In this document: one piece after another, positions 15,230 to 20,013 of the stretch
How positions within the stretch are numbered: position 1 is the stretch's first letter
Layout: every line of letters begins with the position of its first letter
DNA from: an uncultured Lachnospiraceae bacterium
Lineage (GTDB): Bacteria; Bacillota_A; Clostridia; Lachnospirales; Lachnospiraceae
Assembly: GCA_910585855.1 (NCBI GenBank)
Contig: CAJUGZ010000041.1
Coordinates: 1 to 20,064, forward strand
Reading direction: 5' to 3'
DNA length: 20,064 bases
Made by a program: the position numbers and the translations under genes
Notes under the pieces: generated by a model
The model's input: the letters and a program-made list of their open reading frames with translations, nothing else
Told to the model about the DNA's origin: nothing
Databases searched by the model: none

Positions 15230-15379
15230 GGTTTCTGTACGTGGTAAGTATCCTCCTGATTGCATTGTAGATAAAGAATTTTTATTGAGTTCGCAATCAG
15301 ATAACATTTTACCAATAGATATTTTTTTAGTTTTTGCTAAGGATTTTATAACTGTAGCAAGTTCTTGTGAATTATGCAT
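15149..15379 (-). CDS. XRE-family regulator, duplicate A
   Basis: A 76-residue helix-turn-helix protein. The C-terminal half ADYLDCSVDYLLGRTDNPEV is typical of small phage XRE proteins. Its paralogue 300 bp upstream (15449-15679) has the same length and an almost identical last third, while the N-terminal half, including the recognition helix region (NKNSLSTMQSGGY against NKNTLSSMLSRGS), has diverged. The start is ATG 15379 with GGAGG upstream; the TTG at 15394 lies in that site. It is probably the second gene of a minus-strand pair transcribed from the 15716-15767 region. Confidence 0.8.
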   Translation of the reverse strand: MHNSQELATVIKSLAKTKKISIGKMLSDCELNKNSLSTMQSGGYLPRTETLARIADYLDCSVDYLLGRTDNPEVNK

Positions 15380-15417
15380 AAAATATGCCTCCAATAAGAT
15401 TTTATCTAATGGCAGCA

Positions 15418-15529
15418 GGCTACTCCCGTAGGAAGCAACCTTGAGGGATTATTTATTAACTTCTGGGTTGTCGGTTCTGCCTAGTAGGTAGTCTACGGAG
15501 CAGTCGAGGTAGTCGGCAATGAGGGCAAG
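15418..15529. repeat. Conserved half of a 300-bp duplication, copy 2
   Basis: Partner of 15118-15229. It carries the same 23-nt hairpin (15418-15440: 10-bp stem with G-U pairs, loop of 3), in which one position is C-G in copy 1 and U-G in copy 2, so pairing is kept. Confidence 0.8.
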
Positions 15530-15679
15530 ATTATTAGCTTGTAACCAAGAACCACGTGAAAGCATGGAAGATAATGTATTTTTGTTTAGGTCACATTCTT
15601 CTAACATATTCTTAATAAGAATATTCTGACATTTTGCTTGAGCTTTAATTTTTTCAGCAGTTTGTTGTGCATTATACAT
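15449..15679 (-). CDS. XRE-family regulator, duplicate B
   Basis: A 76-residue helix-turn-helix protein, promoter-proximal member of the duplicated pair. It shares the ending ADYLDCSVDYLLGRTDNPEVNK with duplicate A, but its N-terminal half (AKCQNILIKNMLEECDLNKNTL) differs. AGGAGG lies before the ATG at 15679. It is divergent from the XRE gene at 15827 across a region with two operator-like palindromes, so it is probably the repressor of a second switch. Confidence 0.82.
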   Translation of the reverse strand: MYNAQQTAEKIKAQAKCQNILIKNMLEECDLNKNTLSSMLSRGSWLQANNLALIADYLDCSVDYLLGRTDNPEVNK

Positions 15680-15715
15680 AATTGTTAGCCTCCTTTTTGT
15701 ATAATTTACTAAAAA

Positions 15716-15767
15716 TCCTACTTTTGTTGGATTTTGATTGACAATCCAACTATTGTTGGACTATAAT
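15716..15767. promoter_or_regulatory. Divergent switch region 2 with two palindromic operators
   Basis: The plus promoter is TTGACA (15738-15743), 18 bp, TATAAT (15762-15767). The perfect palindrome TCCAAC-TATT-GTTGGA (15745-15760) fills its spacer. A second palindrome, TCCTAC-TTTT-GTTGGA (15716-15731), lies towards the minus gene and has one unmatched position: its left half resembles the AATCCTA of switch 1, its right half the AATCCAAC of switch 2. The minus promoter could not be fixed. Confidence 0.7.
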
Positions 15768-15826
15768 ATAACCAAGTTAAGAGATTACATCTTAATCATA
15801 CCATAAAACGCTAGGAGGTGAAAGAG

Positions 15827-16039
15827 TTGAATGTAGGAGCAAACATAAAAGCCCGCCGAGAGAGTTTAGGATACTCTCAAGGATATGTGGCGGAAGAAGT
15901 TGGAATTTCTCAGGCAATGCTTTGTCAGATTGAGAGAGGAACAAAGAATCCATCTTTACAGGTAAGTGCGGGAATTGCGAAGTTGTTAAAATGTAGCTTA
16001 GACAGTTTGCTGGAAGATTCTCCAAAGCAGACAGCATAA
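15827..16039 (+). CDS. XRE-family transcriptional regulator
   Basis: A 70-residue helix-turn-helix protein: NIKARRESLGYSQGYVAEEVGISQAMLCQIERGTKNPSLQ is the classic XRE pattern with the recognition helix in ISQAMLCQIERG. The TTG at 15827, eight bases after AGGAGG, is chosen as start because the upstream in-frame GTG (15818) overlaps the ribosome binding site. It is driven by the operator-controlled plus promoter of switch 2 and divergent from duplicate B, so it is the likely Cro-like or activator partner of that switch. Confidence 0.85.
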   Translation: MNVGANIKARRESLGYSQGYVAEEVGISQAMLCQIERGTKNPSLQVSAGIAKLLKCSLDSLLEDSPKQTA

Positions 16040-16054
16040 GGAGGTGAGCCAAGA

Positions 16055-16180
16055 GTGGGAAAGAAAAAAAAGAACAAGACTATTTCTGGCGGGAAACAGT
16101 CTTGTTCAAGTACAGAATTAGCGTTTGTATTCGCTTGCATTTTAAGTAAAGGTAGTATTAAATCTGGATTCCATGTTTAG
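16055..16180 (+). CDS. Doubtful small ORF, 41 residues
   Basis: GTG start (16055) ten bases after AAGGAGG, encoding a Lys-rich start (GKKKKNK) and a Ser/Phe-rich remainder. The ribosome binding site is strong, but the ORF covers a minus-strand terminator whose T-tract produces the Lys codons, and it overlaps the end of the minus gene at 16158. It may be an accident. Confidence 0.25.
   Translation: MGKKKKNKTISGGKQSCSSTELAFVFACILSKGSIKSGFHV
16061..16107 (-). terminator. Rho-independent terminator of the 72-residue gene
   Basis: GAACAAGACT (16072-16081) and AGTCTTGTTC (16098-16107) form a 10-bp stem with a further TTTC/GAAA pairing inside. On the minus strand it is followed by a run of T (16071-16063). 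Confidence 0.8.
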
Positions 16181-16376
16181 CTAATTCTTTTTGAAGTTCC
16201 TTATGATAGGTCTTAAAAAGGGTGTCACAGTAGTTCATTAACATAGCATTTTGTTTAATTAAGTCAGTTGGAATATCAATATCAATATCAGTATCAGTTA
16301 TGTTTTTGAATTTACCATCTACAACGTCTTTTATGGATTTATCACGGGATTTATCAATGATTTTTGAAATATCCAT
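16158..16376 (-). CDS. Small acidic protein of unknown function (cassette 1 cargo)
   Basis: A 72-residue protein, not recognised. It opens MDISKIIDKSRDKSIKD and contains an Asp/Ile-alternating stretch, ITDTDIDIDIPTD, at about 26-38. The remainder is helical (KTYHKELQKELAKHG). AAAGGAG stands upstream of the ATG at 16376. It is the minus-strand cargo of the first of three related divergent control cassettes (see 16398-16458) and ends at a strong terminator. It is unrelated to the other two cargo proteins. Confidence 0.7.
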   Translation of the reverse strand: MDISKIIDKSRDKSIKDVVDGKFKNITDTDIDIDIPTDLIKQNAMLMNYCDTLFKTYHKELQKELAKHGIQI

Positions 16377-16397
16377 AATATATAGTCTCCTTTCCTA

Positions 16398-16458
16398 TGT
16401 ACTTGGCTTTGGCGAGAGCCTGTAAGTACATTATAGGATAGGAAAAATATAAAAACAA
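16398..16458 (-). promoter_or_regulatory. Cassette 1 promoter and operator
   Basis: The minus promoter is TTGTTT (16458-16453), 17 bp, TATAAT (16435-16430). An inverted repeat covers 16398-16430: TGTACTT-GGCT, loop, AGCC-TGT-AAGTACA. One arm lies between -10 and the expected start (about 16423) and so is not transcribed, which points to a DNA operator rather than an RNA hairpin. Equivalent cassettes lie at 18494-18554 and 19282-19342. Confidence 0.75.
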
Positions 16459-16517
16459 GAACAATAAAATAAAAAAGTAGTAAGTATAAAAACAGATAGG
16501 ATAGAAGGTGATAAAAT

Positions 16518-16787
16518 TTGAGCAAAATGGAACAACCAAGAGAACCTATATTTTATAAAAATGAAGATGGGCTTCCGATTGTATTTCCGGTTGGATCTAT
16601 TAGAAAATATGAAATTTGCAAAAAAAATGCAGATGGAAAAACATGGTCTACCGTGGCATGGAGTGATACATGGAAATGGGCAAAAGAGGTAGCAGATTCT
16701 TTGGAGAGTTGGAATGGTGGAGAATTTGCGGTTTTTAAAGATGATAAGAAAATTGAAAATTTAGATAAGGCAATGAAAATGGAATGA
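16518..16787 (+). CDS. Hypothetical protein, 89 residues
   Basis: Not recognised. It is a soluble-looking protein with several Trp (KTWSTVAWSDTWKWAKEVADSLESW, about 49-73), which suggests a compact alpha/beta domain. The TTG start at 16518 lies seven bases after AAGGTG; an ATG at 16527 is the alternative. It is the first gene of a tight plus-strand series (16518 to 18317) and is divergent from cassette 1, so the sequence 16459-16517 probably holds its promoter; TATAAAA near 16487 is the only -10 candidate. Confidence 0.65.
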   Translation: MSKMEQPREPIFYKNEDGLPIVFPVGSIRKYEICKKNADGKTWSTVAWSDTWKWAKEVADSLESWNGGEFAVFKDDKKIENLDKAMKME

Positions 16788-16855
16788 GGGTAATAGAACA
16801 GGAGGCGATTTCATAAAAAAGGACATAATTTTTGTATAAGAGTAGGAGAATTAAA

Positions 16856-17056
16856 ATGATTCAATTATATACAGTAAAAGAAGTGGCTGAAATTTTAAAA
16901 GTGAATCAGACTAAGGTTCATGAATTAAGAAAAGCTGGACTTTTGAAATTCATAAAGTGTGGTCAATACAAAGTAAGAGAACAAGAGTTAGAAAGATTTC
17001 TGACAGAGTATGAAGGAATGGATGTAACAAATCCTTATGAAATTAGAAGGCTATAA
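16856..17056 (+). CDS. Excisionase-like helix-turn-helix protein
   Basis: A 66-residue MerR-fold DNA-binding protein of the excisionase/HTH_17 type: YTVKEVAEILKVNQTKVHELRKAGLLKFIKCGQYKVREQELERFL, with the first helix-turn-helix and the wing (GQYKVRE) clear. Such proteins act as recombination directionality factors with an integrase or as simple regulators; the distance from int (over 5 kb) leaves both open. AGGAG precedes the ATG at 16856; an in-frame TTG at 16832 has no site. It is the second gene of the plus operon. Confidence 0.8.
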   Translation: MIQLYTVKEVAEILKVNQTKVHELRKAGLLKFIKCGQYKVREQELERFLTEYEGMDVTNPYEIRRL

Positions 17057-17081
17057 AAATAATAAGGAGGAATTGCAAATA

Positions 17082-17672
17082 ATGCAAAGAAACGAACTTT
17101 TATTATTAGCAGGAGCTGCTGCCGGAGCGCTGTTAGCCCTATATGCAGATGCACACCACACAAAGCCAGTTGTTTTAAAACAAGTGCCTATCAGCCAAGA
17201 GGAAGTGATAAGTGAGCTGCAGGTAGGAGATCCGATTGAAGCTGTTCCTCTGGTGATAAGGCAGACAGCTTTTCAGCCAGAGTTAGATCCAGAGGAATGG
17301 TATGGAACGGATCGGAAGTTGACTGATTTTGAGTGGGATGCTCTGGCACAGCTAATTATGGCGGAGGCAAGAGGAGAATCTTTTGAAGTACAGTACTACA
17401 TAGCTTGCACGGTTCTAAATCGAGCGGACAGCTCTCTTTTTCCGAACACGGTCGCCGGAGTGATTTATCAAACACAGCCCATCCAGTTCTATGGAGCATG
17501 GACCAGCGAGCGATATGAGCCAACCGATACGGTTTGGGAAGCAATTCAGATGGCACTTGAGGAAAACCGAACTCCTTCCGATTTATTTTATTTTACTTCA
17601 GAAGGATGGCTTTCTGGGACAAAACCTTGGAGGCAGGTAGGAGGGATGTGGTTCAGTCGGCAGGGGGATTGA
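17082..17672 (+). CDS. Cell-wall hydrolase, SleB/CwlJ family
   Basis: A 196-residue protein. A hydrophobic N-terminal segment (about 5-21, LLLLAGAAAGALLALYA) acts as signal or anchor. A linker follows, then a SleB/CwlJ hydrolase domain (about 85-196): LAQLIMAEARGESFEVQYYI with the catalytic Glu, the VLNRADSSLFPNTVAGVIYQ pattern, and the closing FYFTSEGW...WFS. The family cuts peptidoglycan, in spores or elsewhere; in an element it may aid transfer or lysis. The start is ATG 17082 after AAGGAGG (11-base spacing). The in-frame ATG at 17037 overlaps the previous gene and lacks a site. Base composition looks richer in G+C than its neighbours, which hints at separate acquisition. Confidence 0.85.
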   Translation: MQRNELLLLAGAAAGALLALYADAHHTKPVVLKQVPISQEEVISELQVGDPIEAVPLVIRQTAFQPELDPEEWYGTDRKLTDFEWDALAQLIMAEARGESFEVQYYIACTVLNRADSSLFPNTVAGVIYQTQPIQFYGAWTSERYEPTDTVWEAIQMALEENRTPSDLFYFTSEGWLSGTKPWRQVGGMWFSRQGD

Positions 17673-17673
17673 G

Positions 17674-17877
17674 ATGCAATTTAGAAAATTCAATCGAAAA
17701 CAAAAAGAATGTGTAAGAGCACATGGTTTACAGGTTTCGAAATGGTATTTGATTCGGGAAACAGAATTTTCTTTGGTGATTCATAATCCAGAAACGAAGC
17801 AGACATTACCGATTGATAAATTTGTGAAAGAATTTGTAACAGCACATACAGTAAGAGTAACCAATAAAGAGCATTAG
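17674..17877 (+). CDS. Small basic phage-type protein (DUF6906-like)
   Basis: A 67-residue basic protein: RKQKECVRAHGLQVSKWYLI followed by FSLVIHNPETKQTLPIDKF. A pattern of RKQKE, then KWYL, then a beta hairpin ending near a conserved T/K-rich turn recalls small phage proteins of the DUF6906 type. This is from memory and not checked. One base separates it from the hydrolase stop, with a GGGGG-rich site, so it is translationally coupled. Function unknown. Confidence 0.6.
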   Translation: MQFRKFNRKQKECVRAHGLQVSKWYLIRETEFSLVIHNPETKQTLPIDKFVKEFVTAHTVRVTNKEH

Positions 17878-17894
17878 GAGAGAGGGAAAAGAAA

Positions 17895-18317
17895 ATGAGA
17901 GATTTTATGGAAATGTCCTATGAAGCATATCAAAAAGCAAACGGAAATGTAGTAAAACAGAAAGAGTTATTTTGGGATATGCTTTCAGAAGAACTTAGAA
18001 AGATGAAAGGTGAGGAGATTGCCCCACACCTTTCCTGTGTTTTTGATGTAATAAAACGAGAATATAAAGTAGAGTTAAAGTTTGCTGATTGTTTCTGTAA
18101 AGCGGTGAGTGAAAAAACGGTAGGAATAGGAAAAGAATTGGCAGAAAAAGAAATTCTGGAGTTAAAAGGTGTTTTAGAAAAAACACCCATTACTCCAGAT
18201 AGTCAAACTTATATCCAACTGTATGAGGGAATGAAGAGCCTTTACTTTTGTGAAAAGTATGAATTGGTCATGAAAATAAGTTGGATATTAAAGGCAGAAC
18301 TGGTAAAAGAGAATTAA
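17895..18317 (+). CDS. Hypothetical protein, 140 residues
   Basis: Not recognised. It is a helical, soluble protein (MRDFMEMSYEAYQKANGN at the start) with four Cys (48, 62, 64, 118 by rough count) and no membrane segment. A GAGAGGG site precedes the ATG. It is the last gene of the plus operon 16518-18317. Its stop shares TTAA (18314-18317) with the stop of the convergent zinc-ribbon gene, leaving no intergenic space and no GC-rich terminator. Confidence 0.7.
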   Translation: MRDFMEMSYEAYQKANGNVVKQKELFWDMLSEELRKMKGEEIAPHLSCVFDVIKREYKVELKFADCFCKAVSEKTVGIGKELAEKEILELKGVLEKTPITPDSQTYIQLYEGMKSLYFCEKYELVMKISWILKAELVKEN

Positions 18318-18475
18318 TCTTTTTCTTTTACTAATTCTGGATGACAATTTGGGCAGATCATTTGGCTGCCATAAGTAGATGTTCCATCATATTTCATAGA
18401 ACCATTGTATTTTGCTTTTACTGGTACAAGTGGTGTACCACATTTTTCGCAAACTAGTTTTGTGTTTTCAGCCAT
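18314..18475 (-). CDS. Small zinc-ribbon protein (cassette 2 cargo)
   Basis: A 53-residue protein with two Cys pairs, CEKC (9-12) and CPNC (41-44), about 28 residues apart, the spacing of a zinc ribbon. The middle (KAKYNGSMKYDGTSTYGSQM) is Gly/Tyr-rich. It may bind nucleic acid or protein; the function is not known. The start ATG (18475) follows AAAGGAG. An upstream in-frame start at 18571 would translate the promoter and operator and is rejected. Driven by cassette 2. Confidence 0.78.
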   Translation of the reverse strand: MAENTKLVCEKCGTPLVPVKAKYNGSMKYDGTSTYGSQMICPNCHPELVKEKD

Positions 18476-18493
18476 TCGTTGTTCTCCTTTCTG

Positions 18494-18554
18494 TATACTT
18501 GGTTGCTGCAACAACCTGTAAGTATATTGTAGGATTGAGAAAAGGTAGGGGCAA
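18494..18554 (-). promoter_or_regulatory. Cassette 2 promoter and operator
   Basis: TTGCCC (18554-18549), 17 bp, TACAAT (18531-18526) on the minus strand. The inverted repeat TATACTT-GGTTG, loop, CAACC-TGT-AAGTATA covers 18494-18526. Layout and spacing are the same as in cassettes 1 and 3. Confidence 0.75.
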
Positions 18555-18615
18555 GAAAAGGAAGAGGACAAGGTTATAAAAAGAAACAGATGGGGTAGGA
18601 AGAATAAGAATTTTA

Positions 18616-18682
18616 GAACAGGAAGCCGGATGGGGGCAGCAGCCGTAAGGCAGCGGAGCGGGTTCGAAGCCCGTCCTGTTCG
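18616..18682 (+). ncRNA. tRNA-like RNA without anticodon arm, copy A
   Basis: GAACAGG (18616-18622) and CCTGTTC (18675-18681) form a 7-bp acceptor-like stem, followed by G as discriminator base, then ATGA instead of CCA. Directly inside lies a T-arm-like hairpin GCGGG-TTCGAAG-CCCGT (18658-18674). The remaining 35 nt form one hairpin, GCAGCC-GTAA-GGCAGC (A-A mismatch, GNRA loop), with no room for D plus anticodon arms. A 5-bp hairpin AAGTC/GGCTT follows (18687-18706). No -35/-10 pair was found on this strand. The function is unknown. Confidence 0.5.
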
Positions 18683-18740
18683 ATGAAAGTCAGTTTTTAT
18701 GGGCTTAAAAAAATAAAGAAAGAAAGGAGGATAGGAAGAG

Positions 18741-18920
18741 ATGGAGAAAATTGATCAAACAATCGATCTCATTTGCGAGCAAATTCAGATAAGAATTCAA
18801 AAAGCTAGTATGGAGGAGTTGAGTAGGATAACAGAAATGACAAATGCCCTAGCAACTTTACTTCATGCTAGGGCAAATTTTCAGAGAAAGGAGCAGATGT
18901 GTAAAGGCAAAAAAAGTTAA
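18741..18920 (+). CDS. Small helical protein, 59 residues, unknown
   Basis: Opens MEKIDQTIDLICEQIQIRIQ and stays amphipathic-helical (MEELSRITEMTNALATLLHARANF), then ends in a Lys-rich tail. AAAGGAGG lies about ten bases upstream, with AGGAAG nearer. Its stop shares TTAA (18917-18920) with the convergent gene. A perfect 10-bp hairpin sits inside the coding region (18845-18875). It occupies the plus side of cassette copy A; in copy B this position holds only an eight-codon ORF. Confidence 0.6.
   Translation: MEKIDQTIDLICEQIQIRIQKASMEELSRITEMTNALATLLHARANFQRKEQMCKGKKS
18845..18875. terminator. Strong hairpin inside the 59-residue ORF
   Basis: TGCCCTAGCA (18845-18854) and TGCTAGGGCA (18866-18875) pair perfectly around 11 nt. 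AATTTT follows on the plus strand and TTTGTCATTT on the minus strand. It could terminate the minus transcript of the gene ending at 18917, although it lies in a plus-strand reading frame. Confidence 0.4.
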
Positions 18921-19264
18921 TCTGTCTTGTCAGAAGTTGTAAATCCAATCCGTCTTGCTGGCTTTGTTTTGTCTTGTCGTTCAATAGAAAGAATTAAAAA
19001 GTTTAATTGACTGACGTGTTGTATAAGTTGGGCATCTTTTCCATTTACAAATCCATAAAAATACAACATATCAGGATTTTGATAACCGATGGAAGTGATA
19101 ATCATTGTAATGGAAGAACCAAAAGAAGTGAGTTTTAAAGCAATTTCGTGTTCTTCATCTAAATTTTTTTCAAAGTTTTGGATTTCTTCCATGATGTTTT
19201 CATATTTCCAATCGGCTAAGTGATAATCTCTTGACTCAAATTTAAATAAAGGAAGATCTGACAT
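18917..19264 (-). CDS. DUF6173-like protein (cassette 3 cargo)
   Basis: A 115-residue protein. From memory it matches the DUF6173 pattern of phage proteins: an N-terminal helical part with a FEKNLDEEHEIALKLTSFG stretch, then ITSIGYQNPDMLYFYGFVNG, then AQLIQHVSQLNFLILSI, and the ending KPARRIGF. The function of that family is unknown. AAAGGAG stands upstream of the ATG at 19264; an in-frame start at 19357 would read through the promoter and is rejected. Driven by cassette 3. The stop overlaps that of the 59-residue ORF. Confidence 0.75.
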   Translation of the reverse strand: MSDLPLFKFESRDYHLADWKYENIMEEIQNFEKNLDEEHEIALKLTSFGSSITMIITSIGYQNPDMLYFYGFVNGKDAQLIQHVSQLNFLILSIERQDKTKPARRIGFTTSDKTD

Positions 19265-19281
19265 AATTGTTCTCCTTTCTG

Positions 19282-19342
19282 TATACTCGGTTGCTACAAC
19301 AACCTGTAAGTATATTATAGAATTGAGAAAAGATAGGGGCAA
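19282..19342 (-). promoter_or_regulatory. Cassette 3 promoter and operator
   Basis: TTGCCC (19342-19337), 17 bp, TATAAT (19319-19314) on the minus strand. The inverted repeat TATACTC-GGTTG, loop, CAACC-TGT-AAGTATA covers 19282-19314. Confidence 0.78.
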
Positions 19343-19403
19343 GAAAAGGAAGAGCACAAGGTTATAAAAAGAAACAGATGGGGTAGGAAGAATAAGAATT
19401 TTA

Positions 19404-19469
19404 GAACAGGAAGCCGGATGGGGCAGCAGCCGTAAGGCAGCGAAGCGGGTTCGAAGCCCGCCCTGTTTG
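19404..19469 (+). ncRNA. tRNA-like RNA without anticodon arm, copy B
   Basis: Same design as copy A: GAACAGG (19404-19410) with CCTGTTT (19462-19468), and T-arm GCGGG-TTCGAAG-CCCGC (19445-19461). Against copy A there are one deletion and three substitutions. The T-stem end pair is G-C here and G-U in copy A, while the acceptor end pair is G-U here and G-C in copy A. The following hairpin is AAGCC/GGCTT against AAGTC/GGCTT. Confidence 0.5.
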
Positions 19470-19511
19470 ATGAAAGCCAGTTTTCACAGGCTTAAAAAAT
19501 AAAGAAAGGAG

Positions 19512-19760
19512 AGAAACGGATGATTAAGAGGACTGCACGAAATTGAGCTGTCCATATTATCATATCAAAAAATGGTGGTGGGTACACTGCCGGAATGTGG
19601 TTGGTTGACAGGTTTTTAGGCAGGCGATTTTTAAGGTGAAAATGGCAGCGGTAGTGTCAGAAGGAAGTATTTATTAAAAATTTGGTGATAGAAAGAGAAA
19701 ACTTATAACTTAATTTTTAATAGTACGATTTAATTTAAAAAGAAAGAAGGGATTTACTAG
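19512..19760. other. Gene-poor stretch with a broken or minimal ORF
   Basis: An ATG at 19520 behind AAAGGAG gives only MIKRTARN before TGA (19544-19546). The same frame stays open for about 30 codons after that TGA, and other frames are open for 20-30 codons, so a decayed small gene is possible. A weak promoter, TTGGTG (19682-19687), 16 bp, TATAAC (19704-19709), may serve the gene at 19761. I see nothing else. Confidence 0.4.
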
Positions 19761-19919
19761 TTGGAGGAAAAACAGATCTATAAAAATGAGGACCAGAAAT
19801 GTGAGTGTTGGAAGTGTGAGCTTCAAGATACTTGTGTATATCAGAACAAGTACCAGCGGCTTCCTCGGAGTACACCGGGAGCATTGGGGCTTTGCAAAAA
19901 GTTAAAAAACCCAGAATGA
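19761..19919 (+). CDS. Cysteine-rich small protein, 52 residues
   Basis: TTG start about ten bases after AAGAAGG. The peptide contains CECWKC, then C eight residues later (QDTCVYQ), and a last C in GALGLCKKLKNPE, enough for one zinc site. The middle is basic (NKYQRLPRSTPG). Not recognised as a family. The gene end lies within a hairpin (19908-19936). It lies 94 bp before the gene start at 20014. Confidence 0.6.
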   Translation: MEEKQIYKNEDQKCECWKCELQDTCVYQNKYQRLPRSTPGALGLCKKLKNPE

Positions 19920-19936
19920 TTACCTCACTCTGGGTT
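19908..19936 (+). terminator. Hairpin at the end of the Cys-rich gene
   Basis: AACCCAGA (19908-19915) and TCTGGGTT (19929-19936), 8 bp, with the TGA stop in the loop. No U-tract follows, so it may be a weak terminator or an mRNA 3' stabiliser. Confidence 0.45.
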
Positions 19937-20013
19937 CAGAAACTAAGAAAAATATTGTATGTCTTTATTATAAGGCATCCGTGAGAGAAAGTCAAGAAGG
20001 GAAGGGAAGAAAA

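Larger units (their letters stand above)
18476..18730. repeat. Cassette repeat, copy A
   Basis: About 250 bp repeated at 19265-19511 with few differences. In order it contains the ribosome binding site of the minus gene, operator, promoter, a purine-rich stretch, TTATAAAAAGAAACAGATGG, the tRNA-like RNA, a small hairpin, and the site of a plus ORF. The first half is also recognisable, more diverged, at 16381-16517. Confidence 0.85.
19265..19511. repeat. Cassette repeat, copy B
   Basis: Partner of 18476-18730, about 788 bp further on. Recombination between the two would delete the 59-residue ORF and the DUF6173-like gene as one unit. Confidence 0.85.

Noticed and set aside
16398..16430. The cassette inverted repeats as 5' UTR RNA hairpins
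   Set aside because: One arm lies between the -10 and the expected transcription start, so it would not be in the RNA; a DNA operator fits better.
16616..16640. A run of A in the 89-residue gene, considered as a frameshift site
   Set aside because: The frame continues without a stop and no alternative frame of useful length starts there.
18616..18682. 18-codon peptide MGAAAVRQRSGFEARPVR in tRNA-like copy A
   Set aside because: A single-base deletion in copy B gives a stop after five codons, while RNA pairs are kept; RNA is the better reading.
18616..18682. Similarity of CAGCC..AAGGCAG to the SRP RNA helix 8 region
   Set aside because: The pairing partners and the asymmetric loop of SRP RNA are missing; the similarity is limited to a short string.
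18616..18682. A standard tRNA gene
   Set aside because: Only 35 nt lie between the acceptor 5' strand and the T-stem; no D-stem complement and no anticodon stem can be drawn, and no CCA follows.
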